Notes under the pieces: generated by a model | The model's input: the letters and a program-made list of their open reading frames with translations, nothing else | Database searches by the model: none | What the model was told of the DNA's origin: nothing | Part shown: positions 5,599 to 13,665 of the stretch, in pieces | Layout of the letters: every line of letters starts with the position of its first letter | Position numbering within the stretch: position 1 is the stretch's first letter | Assembly (NCBI GenBank): GCA_905193585.1 | Contig: CAJJPG010000032.1 | Coordinates: 1-14,722 of the forward strand | DNA length: 14,722 nucleotides | Origin: an uncultured Oscillospiraceae bacterium | GTDB taxonomy: Bacteria; Bacillota; Clostridia; Oscillospirales; Acutalibacteraceae | Direction: 5' to 3' | Position numbers and translations under genes: made by a program

Positions 5599-6873
5599 GT
5601 GCAAACGGGATATTGGAAAAAGGGTGAATTTAAGCTTTGGATACTTCTCCTCTGCGCCTATCACTTTTTTCCGTTTATAACAATCAGGGGCAGCATAGTT
5701 ATGTATGCATTTGCTTATCTTGTTCCCTTGGTTTATATGGTGCTTAATTTTGACCTTTTGGTAAAAACGGTAAGTAAAATTGTATATTCGGACCTGCTGC
5801 TTTGCATTATACCGTTGGTTTTGCTGACGGTGGCGGCTGTCATAATTCCTATTATTTACGGGACGTATGATTATACATATTTTACCGAGGAAATTATGAC
5901 CGTTACAAAGATAATGTTCAGAATGTTGTTTTTGATAATGCTCATTAAAAAGAACATTCCGAATGCGGATTGGCGGACATTTTGTAAGTATTTTATATTC
6001 TCCTGTTTACTGTATATAGGTTCAACGCTTGTGATGATGGGTATACCGCCTATAAAGAATTTTTTCTATGCTGTTGTGAAAGAGGATAGCTATTCAAAGG
6101 CACTGGCTTTGGAAACCAGGTATTCCACCCGTTACGGCTGGGCAGGGTTTTCGGCGTTTGAATATACGTTTAAATGTCTGCTTGCAATTATATTTAATAA
6201 TTATTTTATTCAGAAAAACATAAAACAAAAAGGCGTGATTTGGTCTGTTGCGATTACGGCAATACTGCTCTTAGGAACGCTGTTCTACGGGAGAATAGGC
6301 ACATTGGCGGCGTTGATCGTTTTATTCTTCCTGGCTTTAAGACTTATACTTAGGCGACCGAAAATCTTTATGTGGTGCGTGGTAGGTCTGTTATTTTGCG
6401 TTATTGCGCTTTTTGTTTTAAAAAACCGCGTATCGGCGGTGGGGGTATGGTTTGACTGGGCGTTTGACCTTATAATTAATTTTATTAACAATAAAACGCT
6501 CCGTACCGATTCCTCGGACGTTCTGCTGAATAAAATGCTTTTTATTCCGAAACTGAAAACAATACTTATCGGAGACGGGCGATACACCGAAAACGGTTTG
6601 TATTATATGGGAACAGACGCAGGCATTATGCGGCCGCTTTTATTCGGCGGGTTGATATTTGCATTTGTCAGATACATCGGCCTATACGGAATACTGTTAT
6701 GGCGGATGTTTAAATATGAAACAGAGAAATACGAAAAGATAGTTCTTTTTTGGACTTTGGTTATGTGTATTTTATTCGAAATAAAGGGCGAAATAATATT
6801 CTCTTGCCTTCCGATCCTGCTCGGCGCATTGATTTTGGGACACGGGAAAAAGACTTTTGAAAATAAGGAGTAA
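5599..6873 (+). CDS. Wzy-like polysaccharide polymerase (O-antigen polymerase type)
   Basis: This is a 424-residue integral membrane protein with roughly ten hydrophobic segments and almost no soluble domain. It would polymerise undecaprenyl-linked repeat units at the outer membrane face. Supporting signs are an arginine motif in a loop (YGRIGTLA, 230-237), the polar loop STRYGWAGF (176-184), and LIGDGRYTENGLYYMGTDAG (323-342). The last resembles the GxG...D loop before the late helices of Wzy and O-antigen ligase proteins. The GTG start at 5599 is preceded by GGGGCGGTG (5585-5593). It sits between a GT4 gene and a Wzz-like gene, where a polymerase is expected. Sequence conservation in the family is low, so the call rests on topology and context. 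An EpsG-type polymerase is the alternative. Confidence 0.75.
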   Translation: MQTGYWKKGEFKLWILLLCAYHFFPFITIRGSIVMYAFAYLVPLVYMVLNFDLLVKTVSKIVYSDLLLCIIPLVLLTVAAVIIPIIYGTYDYTYFTEEIMTVTKIMFRMLFLIMLIKKNIPNADWRTFCKYFIFSCLLYIGSTLVMMGIPPIKNFFYAVVKEDSYSKALALETRYSTRYGWAGFSAFEYTFKCLLAIIFNNYFIQKNIKQKGVIWSVAITAILLLGTLFYGRIGTLAALIVLFFLALRLILRRPKIFMWCVVGLLFCVIALFVLKNRVSAVGVWFDWAFDLIINFINNKTLRTDSSDVLLNKMLFIPKLKTILIGDGRYTENGLYYMGTDAGIMRPLLFGGLIFAFVRYIGLYGILLWRMFKYETEKYEKIVLFWTLVMCILFEIKGEIIFSCLPILLGALILGHGKKTFENKE

Positions 6874-6878
6874 TAATT

Positions 6879-7967
6879 ATGGAAAAAAATTTAAATTTGC
6901 GCAAGCTCTTTTTGATGTATTTAAGAAATTTATGGATAATTATTCTTACGGGCATTATTTTTGCCGGAATTGCATTCATAACGAAAAAGGAAGACAAGAA
7001 CGCCACAAAAAAGGTATCTGAAACGGTTACAATGGCTTTTGAGATTCCCAACGGTATGGATGAAGGCACATATTCAAGGCGCACGGTTTATTTCGATAAT
7101 TACAGAGGTTTGATAGCGGGCAATGCAGTAACCGACTCCGATGTTTTCACAAAGAGCGAAAAAGAAATTTTTAAGAATGTAACCACAGAGGAAGATAACG
7201 GCACGTTTGCCGTTACCGTATCCGTTCCCGCCGCTATGTCCGATCAGGCAGCACTGGAGCTCATGGCAAAGTATATTTCCGAATCCGAAAAGTGGATGAG
7301 GGAAGGCATAGACGATCCGACATTCAGGCTCAATGTTTTAAAGAGGGATGTTGAGGATTACCAAACCGGCGGTTTCGTAAAATATGCGGCAATCTTCTTT
7401 ATAATCGGTTGCTTTATTGCCGTAATAGTTATGTTCTTTGTGTTCGTTATTGAAACCGTAATACACGACGCGGATGATTTGCAATATTACATCGGGGTTT
7501 CTCCTGCTTTTGAGATCGGAAAGAAAAATTCTTTTGCAATTGACGAAATAAGCAGTTGGCTTATTTCATCGGGTAAAAAAACGGTTATGTTTTTCGGCAA
7601 CGAATCCGCCGAAGAAATGAGCGGTAACGTAGAAAAAACGGCAAGCATATTGGAAAAATACGGTATAAAAACCGCGGTTTATAAAATTAACAGTGCGGAC
7701 GATATAATCTCGGGAAAAACAGCGGATAAATTGACCGAGGATAAAAACAATAAAGATATGGTGCTGCTGGAAGCTCCGCCTTTAAGTAAATCGCCTGCCG
7801 CATTGCATCTGTCGCCGCTTTGCGACTTAAAGGTTTTATATGCAGACGCCGACCGTGAAAACGGCGTAAGGCTTAAAAAGAAATTGAAGAGTTTGTCGGC
7901 ATTTAATATTATTGTTGATGGTGCGGTGCTCAACAGCGGTACTAAAAATAGAATTTTCCGACTGTGA
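6879..7967 (+). CDS. Wzz-like polysaccharide co-polymerase with degenerate BY-kinase domain
   Basis: This membrane protein likely sets polysaccharide chain length. It has two transmembrane helices (about 18-35 and 167-190) flanking an extracytoplasmic domain, the Wzz/CapA layout. The cytoplasmic C-terminal part (about 220-362) looks like a bacterial tyrosine kinase (CapB/Wzc) fold stripped of its motifs. VMFFGNESAEEMSGN (236-250) aligns without gaps to the Walker A region, but the lysine position is Met247. The Walker A' aspartates are replaced in AVYKIN (266-271). Walker B reads VLLEAPP (295-301), with Glu for Asp. The segment through GAVLN (348-352) follows the BY-kinase pattern. There is no tyrosine-rich tail. 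It is therefore probably a pseudokinase fused to its activator. Its stop overlaps the region just before the next GT2. Confidence 0.75.
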   Translation: MEKNLNLRKLFLMYLRNLWIIILTGIIFAGIAFITKKEDKNATKKVSETVTMAFEIPNGMDEGTYSRRTVYFDNYRGLIAGNAVTDSDVFTKSEKEIFKNVTTEEDNGTFAVTVSVPAAMSDQAALELMAKYISESEKWMREGIDDPTFRLNVLKRDVEDYQTGGFVKYAAIFFIIGCFIAVIVMFFVFVIETVIHDADDLQYYIGVSPAFEIGKKNSFAIDEISSWLISSGKKTVMFFGNESAEEMSGNVEKTASILEKYGIKTAVYKINSADDIISGKTADKLTEDKNNKDMVLLEAPPLSKSPAALHLSPLCDLKVLYADADRENGVRLKKKLKSLSAFNIIVDGAVLNSGTKNRIFRL

Positions 7968-7975
7968 GGAAAGAA

Positions 7976-8977
7976 ATGCTTGTAAGTGTTATAATTCCCG
8001 TTTATAATGTTGAAAAATATATTGAGAAATGTATCAGATCCATCCTCGGGCAAACGTTTGAGGACTTTGAAATAATAGTCGTTATAGACGGTTCTACCGA
8101 TGAAAGCGAAAAAATAGTTCTGAAATTAAAAAAGGAATATCCGGAGAAAATAAAAATCATAACACAGGAAAAGAAAGGACCCGGAGCTGCAAGAAATGCC
8201 GGAATTGCGGCAGCTGGCGGGGATTACCTTTTGTTTGTTGACAGCGATGATTACATTTCTCCGAACCTTATGGCTTCGACATACGGGAAAGCACTGGAGA
8301 CCCAAAGCGATATAGTTGCATTTGATGTAATTTACGTTGACGAAAACGAAAAACATTTACGGCGCGAAAGCGCAGTTTATTCGGATAATGAATCGATTCT
8401 GAAAGAATCCGGCAGGTTGCTTATATTACCCTGCCTATGGAACAAGCTTTATAAAAAATCATTGTTTGATAAAAATAATGTGTCGATACCCGAAAATATC
8501 TTAATGGGGGAGGATTTGGCGGTCAATGCCGAATTGCTTTCTTCCGCTCAAAAAATTACACATCTTGCCGAACCGCTGTATTTTTATGTTCAGCGTTCCG
8601 GCTCTATAACGTCGCTTTCAACCGATGCCGGTAAATTAAAGCGTAATAAGGATATTATTCCGGCATTTGAAACGATAATTGCCTTTTTCAATAAAACGGG
8701 CAGATTTGCCGAGTATAAGGATGAAATTGAATATTTGGCGGTGTATCATATTCTCTTTACTGCAACAATGCGCGTTAACGAGTGCGACCAGGATAATAAA
8801 TTACAGTCCGAATTGGTTGATTACACACTTAAAAAATATCCGCATTTTGAAAAAAATAAGTATTACAAAAGCTTGCTTTCGGGTAAAGACAGAATATCAA
8901 TATGGTTTTTAAGGCATAAGCTTTTCCGCACACTTCACTTCGTTTTAAGATTAAACCGCAAGCTTCAAGGCAGGTGA
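7976..8977 (+). CDS. GT2 family glycosyltransferase (third)
   Basis: This GT-A fold enzyme (333 residues from the chosen start) is for repeat-unit synthesis. It shows VSVIIPVYN (3-11), GAARNAGI (70-77), DSDDY (89-93), and WNKLY followed by MGEDL supplying the probable catalytic base. The usual VDDG nucleotide-binding motif reads VIDG (36-39): the first Asp is Ile37, while Asp38, equivalent to the uracil-contacting Asp39 of SpsA, is kept. I start it at ATG 7976 because GAGGA (7966-7970) is 5 nt upstream. A GTG at 7964 overlaps the previous stop but lacks a ribosome binding site. It lies between the co-polymerase and flippase genes and is AT-rich like them. Substrate is unknown. Confidence 0.9.
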   Translation: MLVSVIIPVYNVEKYIEKCIRSILGQTFEDFEIIVVIDGSTDESEKIVLKLKKEYPEKIKIITQEKKGPGAARNAGIAAAGGDYLLFVDSDDYISPNLMASTYGKALETQSDIVAFDVIYVDENEKHLRRESAVYSDNESILKESGRLLILPCLWNKLYKKSLFDKNNVSIPENILMGEDLAVNAELLSSAQKITHLAEPLYFYVQRSGSITSLSTDAGKLKRNKDIIPAFETIIAFFNKTGRFAEYKDEIEYLAVYHILFTATMRVNECDQDNKLQSELVDYTLKKYPHFEKNKYYKSLLSGKDRISIWFLRHKLFRTLHFVLRLNRKLQGR

Positions 8978-8984
8978 CCGATTT

Positions 8985-10499
8985 ATGAATTTCAAGAAGG
9001 GCGTATACAATATTGTTTTCGGAATAATCGGTCAGGTGCTTACGGTTCTGTTTGCAATAATAGTTCCGAAAGTAATTATAATCGGTTACGGTTCGTCGGT
9101 TAACGGACTGCTTTCAACCATAAATCAGTTATTCGTATACCTTTCGCTGTTTGAGGCGGGGGTCGGAACCGCAACGCTTCAGGCACTTTATAAACCGCTG
9201 ACCGAAAATAACCAAGGAAAGATCAACTCGGTTCTTGCGGCGACGCATAAATATTATATACGCACAAGTAAGCTGTATTTTGCGGCGCTCGTTTTGTTTT
9301 CCGTGCTTTATCCGTGCATAATTAAACGCGGGAGTATAAGCTACCTTATGGCGGCGCTGCTGATATTTTTCGGCGGACTCGGCAATGTGGTTAATTTTAT
9401 GTTTCAGGGAAAATATAAAATTCTTCTGCAGGCCGAAGGAAAGTCTTATGTGGTAACAAACATAACCACGATAATATCGGTTTTAATAAATTTAAGCAAA
9501 ATAATTCTGATTAAAAGCGGATTTGACGTTCTGGCGGTTCAGATAGTCTTTTTCGTTTTCAATGTTTTGCAAATGGTACTTTTCGAAGGATATATCCGAT
9601 TAAAATATAAATGGATAGACCTGACCGTTTCCCCGGATGAGGAAGCGATAAGTCAAAAAAATTCGGTATTGGTGCATCAGGTATCTACCCTTATTTTTTC
9701 CAATACCGATATGATAATCCTTTCGATTATAAACGGTCTTAAAGCAGTCAGCCTTTATACGGTTTATAATTATATATATACTACCGTACTGAATCTTTTT
9801 TCCACAATAAACAACGGCCTTGTTTTTTACCTCGGACAGACATATCATTCCGACAGAAAAAGATTCGTTCAAATATACCGACTTTATGAATTTGATATAA
9901 TGACGGTCGGATATTATATGTTTACGGTAATAGGAATTTTAACCCTGCCGTTTATGAAACTTTATACCTCGGGTATGACAGACTATAATTATATCAATGT
10001 ATGGCTGCCGCCGCTTTTTGTATCGGTACAGTTTTTAAGCATTGCAAGATTTGCGGCAAATAATCTTGTAAATATTGCGGGTCATTTTAAAAAAACGCAG
10101 AACCGCGCCATATTGGAAACGGCTATAAACATTGTGCTGTCGGTTGCATTTGCTTTTAAATTCGGAATATACGGTATACTGTTCGGAACAATAGCGGCAT
10201 TGCTTTACAGGACAAACGATTTTTTGATCTATTCCAACAGGGTAATTCTCAATGAGTCTTCTTGGCCGTCGTACCGTGTATGGCTTACAAACACTGCTGT
10301 GGCAGCGGGTTGTTTTGCTTACTTTTATAACCATATAGATCTATGCCGTTCTTATTATCAGCTTGTTGTTACTGGAATTATATATTCGTTAATAATTTTG
10401 CTCATATTTATTGCAGGCAATCTGATTCTTAACTTCAATATGATGAAAGCGAATCTGTCGCTTATAAAAAACCGTGTTGTAAAGCTGAAAAACCGTTAA
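8985..10499 (+). CDS. Wzx-type polysaccharide flippase
   Basis: This is a polytopic membrane protein of 504 residues with about 12 to 14 hydrophobic segments, of the MATE/MOP polysaccharide transporter superfamily. It would move the undecaprenyl-linked repeat unit across the membrane for Wzy to polymerise. The N-terminus GVYNIVFGIIGQVLTVLFAI and the segment VPKVIIIGYGSSVNGLLSTI match the start of Wzx-like proteins, as does SNTDMIILSIINGLKAVSLY before the middle helices. AGGTG (8972-8976) lies 8 nt before the ATG. It is the last gene of the glycan set; comEC follows after 16 bp without a terminator. Confidence 0.88.
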   Translation: MNFKKGVYNIVFGIIGQVLTVLFAIIVPKVIIIGYGSSVNGLLSTINQLFVYLSLFEAGVGTATLQALYKPLTENNQGKINSVLAATHKYYIRTSKLYFAALVLFSVLYPCIIKRGSISYLMAALLIFFGGLGNVVNFMFQGKYKILLQAEGKSYVVTNITTIISVLINLSKIILIKSGFDVLAVQIVFFVFNVLQMVLFEGYIRLKYKWIDLTVSPDEEAISQKNSVLVHQVSTLIFSNTDMIILSIINGLKAVSLYTVYNYIYTTVLNLFSTINNGLVFYLGQTYHSDRKRFVQIYRLYEFDIMTVGYYMFTVIGILTLPFMKLYTSGMTDYNYINVWLPPLFVSVQFLSIARFAANNLVNIAGHFKKTQNRAILETAINIVLSVAFAFKFGIYGILFGTIAALLYRTNDFLIYSNRVILNESSWPSYRVWLTNTAVAAGCFAYFYNHIDLCRSYYQLVVTGIIYSLIILLIFIAGNLILNFNMMKANLSLIKNRVVKLKNR

Positions 10500-10515
10500 A
10501 AGGAGATGAATTATT

Positions 10516-12030
10516 ATGGCGGATTATTTGAAAAAGCGCCCCATGCTTTTTTGCGCGGTTATTTCAGCCGCGCTGTGCATTGCGGGCTTTTACTCTCAAT
10601 CCGCCGTATTTTTCTGCGGTATAGCCTTAATAATACTATTCTTTTTAGCCCTTTATTTTCGCCGTCCTGCTGAAATAATCGTTACTCTCATACTGGCTGT
10701 TACGGCAGTCAGTATTCTTTTGACATCTATTAACGCGGCGGAATTGTCGAAGCTTAACGGCGACACTGTAAAGGGTGAATTTACGGTTGTAAGCGAGCCG
10801 GAGGACCACGGAACATACACAAGCGAGGTTCTGGAGGTTTGCAAATGCGGGCGCCTTAAAAAGGGCACGCGCATAATTTGCAGCTGCTACGGCGAGACTG
10901 CGCCCGAATACGGCAACCGTATAGAGGCAAGCGCGTCTCTTTCAACTTTTAAAAACGGCACACAAAAAAGATCGTATTACGCTGACGGAATATTCTTGCG
11001 CGGCAGCCTTAAAAACATAAAGGTAGAAAACGGAAACGACGACCCCGTTCTCCATATAATAGGGAACATACGCAAGTATATTAAAAACACGCTGTTTTCA
11101 AATATGGAATATGATGAAGCCGCTACTGTTGCGGCGATTACCATAGGCGACCGTTCGTACCTTTCGGATAAATTTTACGCAAATATCAAAAATGCGGGCG
11201 TAAGCCATGTTATGGTGGTTTCGGGTATGCACCTGTCGGTTATTGTGGGGCTTACCGCGTTCTTTATTAAAAAACATTTTTACAATAAATATTTAAGAGC
11301 GTTTGTTATGTTCGCAACCGTGCTTTTTATGGCGGCAGTATGCGGCTTTACAAAATCAATTCTTCGCGCAGGTTTTTGCTCGCTGTTTGTGGCTGCAAGT
11401 ATTCTCTCTGAGCGGGATAATACTGCCGAAAACTCTTTGGGCGGCGCGGCGGCACTGCTGTTTATTATTTCGCCCTTTACCATTTTCAGCGTTTCCTTTC
11501 AGCTTTCGTTCCTTTCTACCCTCGGCATTGTTTCGGTGGCTATGCCGTGCCTTGATTTTATCAGGGAAAGAAAGCTTTTAAAAACGGGAGCGGCATATGC
11601 CTTTGCCTCGGCAATATTTGTAACACTTTCCGCTACGCTTTTTACACTGCCGGTTTCAATTTACACCTTCGGTTATATTTCAAACGTTTCGGTATTCACC
11701 AATTTGCTGATAGACGCGGTAGCCGGCATAGCCCTGCAAATTTCCGCAGTGGGCTTGCTTGCGGGTCTTTGTTTCCCGCATATATCAAGGCTTTTATTTA
11801 TTGCCGCCGAGCTTGCTGTCGATTACATTAACCGAATTATAAATCTTTTCGGCTCGCTGCCGTTTGCTACCTCTGAAATGGGAACAGGGGAGTTTTACGC
11901 CTCACTCCTTCTTGTTGCCGCGGTAATAGCCGCACTGCTTGCTTTTAAAAAGCATCTTTATAAGCTGAGACTTGATGAAATTTACCGTAAGATTGCAAGC
12001 GAAAGGGGCAGGAAATTAAAATGGCTGTGA
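10516..12030 (+). CDS. ComEC/Rec2 competence channel protein lacking the MBL domain
   Basis: ComEC forms the membrane channel that imports single-stranded DNA during transformation. This 504-residue protein has early membrane helices (about 8-72), an OB-fold-like extracytoplasmic region (about 75-175), and the Competence domain. The latter carries GDRSYLSD (211-218), HVMVVSGMHL (231-240), ILRAG (282-286) and FQLSFLSTLGIV (328-339). It stops after the last helices at a basic tail. Typical ComEC proteins of roughly 700-800 residues continue into a metallo-beta-lactamase domain. No HxHxDH motif occurs here or in the following frame, which is holA, so that domain is absent rather than split off next door. 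AGGAGATG (10501-10508) precedes the ATG, and the 3' end overlaps holA by 10 nt. Confidence 0.88.
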   Translation: MADYLKKRPMLFCAVISAALCIAGFYSQSAVFFCGIALIILFFLALYFRRPAEIIVTLILAVTAVSILLTSINAAELSKLNGDTVKGEFTVVSEPEDHGTYTSEVLEVCKCGRLKKGTRIICSCYGETAPEYGNRIEASASLSTFKNGTQKRSYYADGIFLRGSLKNIKVENGNDDPVLHIIGNIRKYIKNTLFSNMEYDEAATVAAITIGDRSYLSDKFYANIKNAGVSHVMVVSGMHLSVIVGLTAFFIKKHFYNKYLRAFVMFATVLFMAAVCGFTKSILRAGFCSLFVAASILSERDNTAENSLGGAAALLFIISPFTIFSVSFQLSFLSTLGIVSVAMPCLDFIRERKLLKTGAAYAFASAIFVTLSATLFTLPVSIYTFGYISNVSVFTNLLIDAVAGIALQISAVGLLAGLCFPHISRLLFIAAELAVDYINRIINLFGSLPFATSEMGTGEFYASLLLVAAVIAALLAFKKHLYKLRLDEIYRKIASERGRKLKWL

Positions 12031-13079
12031 TATATGAGGATGCGCTTAAAGGTCAGATTAAAAGCGGAGTTTTATCGCCGGTTTACATAATACTGGGCGA
12101 GGACGACTTTTTAAAGCGTATGTATGTTGATAAAATAACCACACTGATTGCAGATAAGGACGATATTTTCAATTACAGCCGTTTCGGAGCGGACTGTAAT
12201 TTGCAGGATGTGTATGACTTTTTGGAGCAGCTGCCTATAATGTCGGATAAAAAGTGCGCGGTGCTTTGCGACTATGATATTGAGCACTGCGGCGCAGGTG
12301 ACTTTGAAAAGCTTTTAACTCTTGTTACAAACCCGACTGACGATGCGGTTTTTGTTATATGGTTTGATTCGCTGTTTCCCGACCCAAAAAAGAGCGCGCG
12401 GCTTAAAAAGCTGATTGCAAAAACCGAAAAGGGCGGAGGGTGCGCGGTGCTCTTAAATCACCGCAGAGTGCCCGAGCTTGTTAAAATGCTGACCGACGGC
12501 GCTCATAAGCGCGGCTGCACCTTTGAGCCTGCCGCGGCGAAATATCTTGTGGAAACGGCGGGGGAGGATATTTCAACACTTCAAAACGAGCTTAACAAGC
12601 TCTGCTTTTACCTGCCGGGCGGCACTATAACGCGGCAGGATGTGGATTTGGTGTCGGTAAAAACGGTGGAGGCTTCGGTTTACAACCTTTCAAAGCATAT
12701 ATTTGCGCGGGACGCGGGCGGTGCGCTTAAAACACTTGACGAGCTTTTCTTTATGCGGCTTGAACCTATGATTATACTGTACACCGTCTCGTCGGCTTAT
12801 GTTGATTTATACCGCGTTTTTGTTTGCCGTAAAAAGGGCATGAAAAACCCCGAAATTGCGGCGGAGTTCGGCTATAAGGGGCGGGAGTTTGTGCTTGACC
12901 GCGCCGCGCAGAGCCTTTCCAAATTTGATTTCAAAAGGCTGTCTTTAAGTTTTGAAGCGCTGCTTGCTGCCGACAGGCAGTTAAAATCCTTCGGGGCAGA
13001 CCCCAGAACCGTGCTTGAGCAGCTGATTGTGCGGCTTATATACATTATTGCAAAGGGTGAAAGCGTTGATAAGGCTTGA
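12021..13079 (+). CDS. holA: DNA polymerase III subunit delta
   Basis: The delta subunit opens the beta sliding clamp within the clamp-loader complex during replication. The 352-residue product fits the family: N-terminal PVYIILGEDDFLKR (20-33), a degenerate AAA+ region, the sensor-like stretch AGEDISTLQNELNKL (180-194), and a C-terminal collar domain ending DRQLKSFGADPRTVLEQLI. AGGAAA (12010-12015) lies upstream of the ATG, and the start overlaps the comEC 3' end by 10 nt. comEC next to holA is a frequent order in Firmicutes. The stop overlaps the TTG start of the next gene by about 14 nt, implying coupling. Confidence 0.95.
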   Translation: MAVIYEDALKGQIKSGVLSPVYIILGEDDFLKRMYVDKITTLIADKDDIFNYSRFGADCNLQDVYDFLEQLPIMSDKKCAVLCDYDIEHCGAGDFEKLLTLVTNPTDDAVFVIWFDSLFPDPKKSARLKKLIAKTEKGGGCAVLLNHRRVPELVKMLTDGAHKRGCTFEPAAAKYLVETAGEDISTLQNELNKLCFYLPGGTITRQDVDLVSVKTVEASVYNLSKHIFARDAGGALKTLDELFFMRLEPMIILYTVSSAYVDLYRVFVCRKKGMKNPEIAAEFGYKGREFVLDRAAQSLSKFDFKRLSLSFEALLAADRQLKSFGADPRTVLEQLIVRLIYIIAKGESVDKA

Positions 13080-13665
13080 CCGACCCGTAATTGTTGAGGG
13101 AAAGTACGATAAAATAACACTTGAAAACGTTATCGACGCGCTTATAATTCCGACGGACGGTTTCGGAATTTTCAAAAACCCCGAAAAAACGGCGCTTATA
13201 AGAGCGGCGGCGCGGGAAAAGGGTGTTATTGTTATGACCGATTCCGACAGCGCGGGGGCGGTTATACGCGCGTACCTTAAAAAAATTTTGGGAGATACCG
13301 AGATTATAAACGTCTATGTTCCCGAGCTTAAAGGCAGGGAGCGGCGAAAGACGAAATATTCAAAAGAGGGGCTTTTGGGCGTTGAGGGAATGTCACCCGA
13401 AATTATAGCCGCGGCTCTTGAAAAAAGCGGAGTTTTGGCAGCTCGCGCGCCCGGAAAACGGAAGATAACCAAGACCGATATGTTCTCGGCGGGGCTTTCG
13501 GGCAGAGCGGACAGCGCCGCCGCACGGCGGGATTTTTTACGATTTTCAGAGCTGCCGCAAAGCCTTTCTTCGTCAGCAATGCTTGACGTTTTAAACAATA
13601 TGCTGACATATGATGAATTTAAGGAAAGGGTCGCTTTATGGCAAAAAAGCAGGGGCAACGCCTGA
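13066..13665 (+). CDS. RNase M5-like toprim protein (5S rRNA maturase)
   Basis: The product resembles ribonuclease M5 (RnmV), which trims precursor 5S rRNA. The toprim domain shows VIVEGKYD with catalytic Glu11, then VIVMTDSDSAG with DxD at 59-61. The C-terminal part, KITKTDMFSAGLSGRADS (133-150) through NNMLTYDEF (177-185), follows the pattern of the M5 C-terminal domain. From the chosen TTG start the protein has 199 residues, close to the usual 180-190. I chose TTG 13066 because AAAGGGTGA (13052-13060) sits 5-6 nt upstream; a longer start at 13027 would add residues inside holA with no ribosome binding site. It overlaps holA upstream and the WYL gene downstream. RnmV is the best match, but the fit is not close enough for me to fix the symbol. 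Confidence 0.8.
   Translation: MIRLDRPVIVEGKYDKITLENVIDALIIPTDGFGIFKNPEKTALIRAAAREKGVIVMTDSDSAGAVIRAYLKKILGDTEIINVYVPELKGRERRKTKYSKEGLLGVEGMSPEIIAAALEKSGVLAARAPGKRKITKTDMFSAGLSGRADSAAARRDFLRFSELPQSLSSSAMLDVLNNMLTYDEFKERVALWQKSRGNA

Noticed and set aside
7964..7975. GTG start of the third GT2 overlapping the co-polymerase stop.
   Set aside because: No upstream Shine-Dalgarno; the ATG at 7976 has GAGGA 5 nt before it and starts just ahead of VSVIIPVYN.
13027..13065. Longer start for the RNase M5-like gene at TTG 13027.
   Set aside because: No ribosome binding site there; AAAGGGTGA at 13052-13060 is correctly spaced for TTG 13066 and the family begins close to the VEGK motif.
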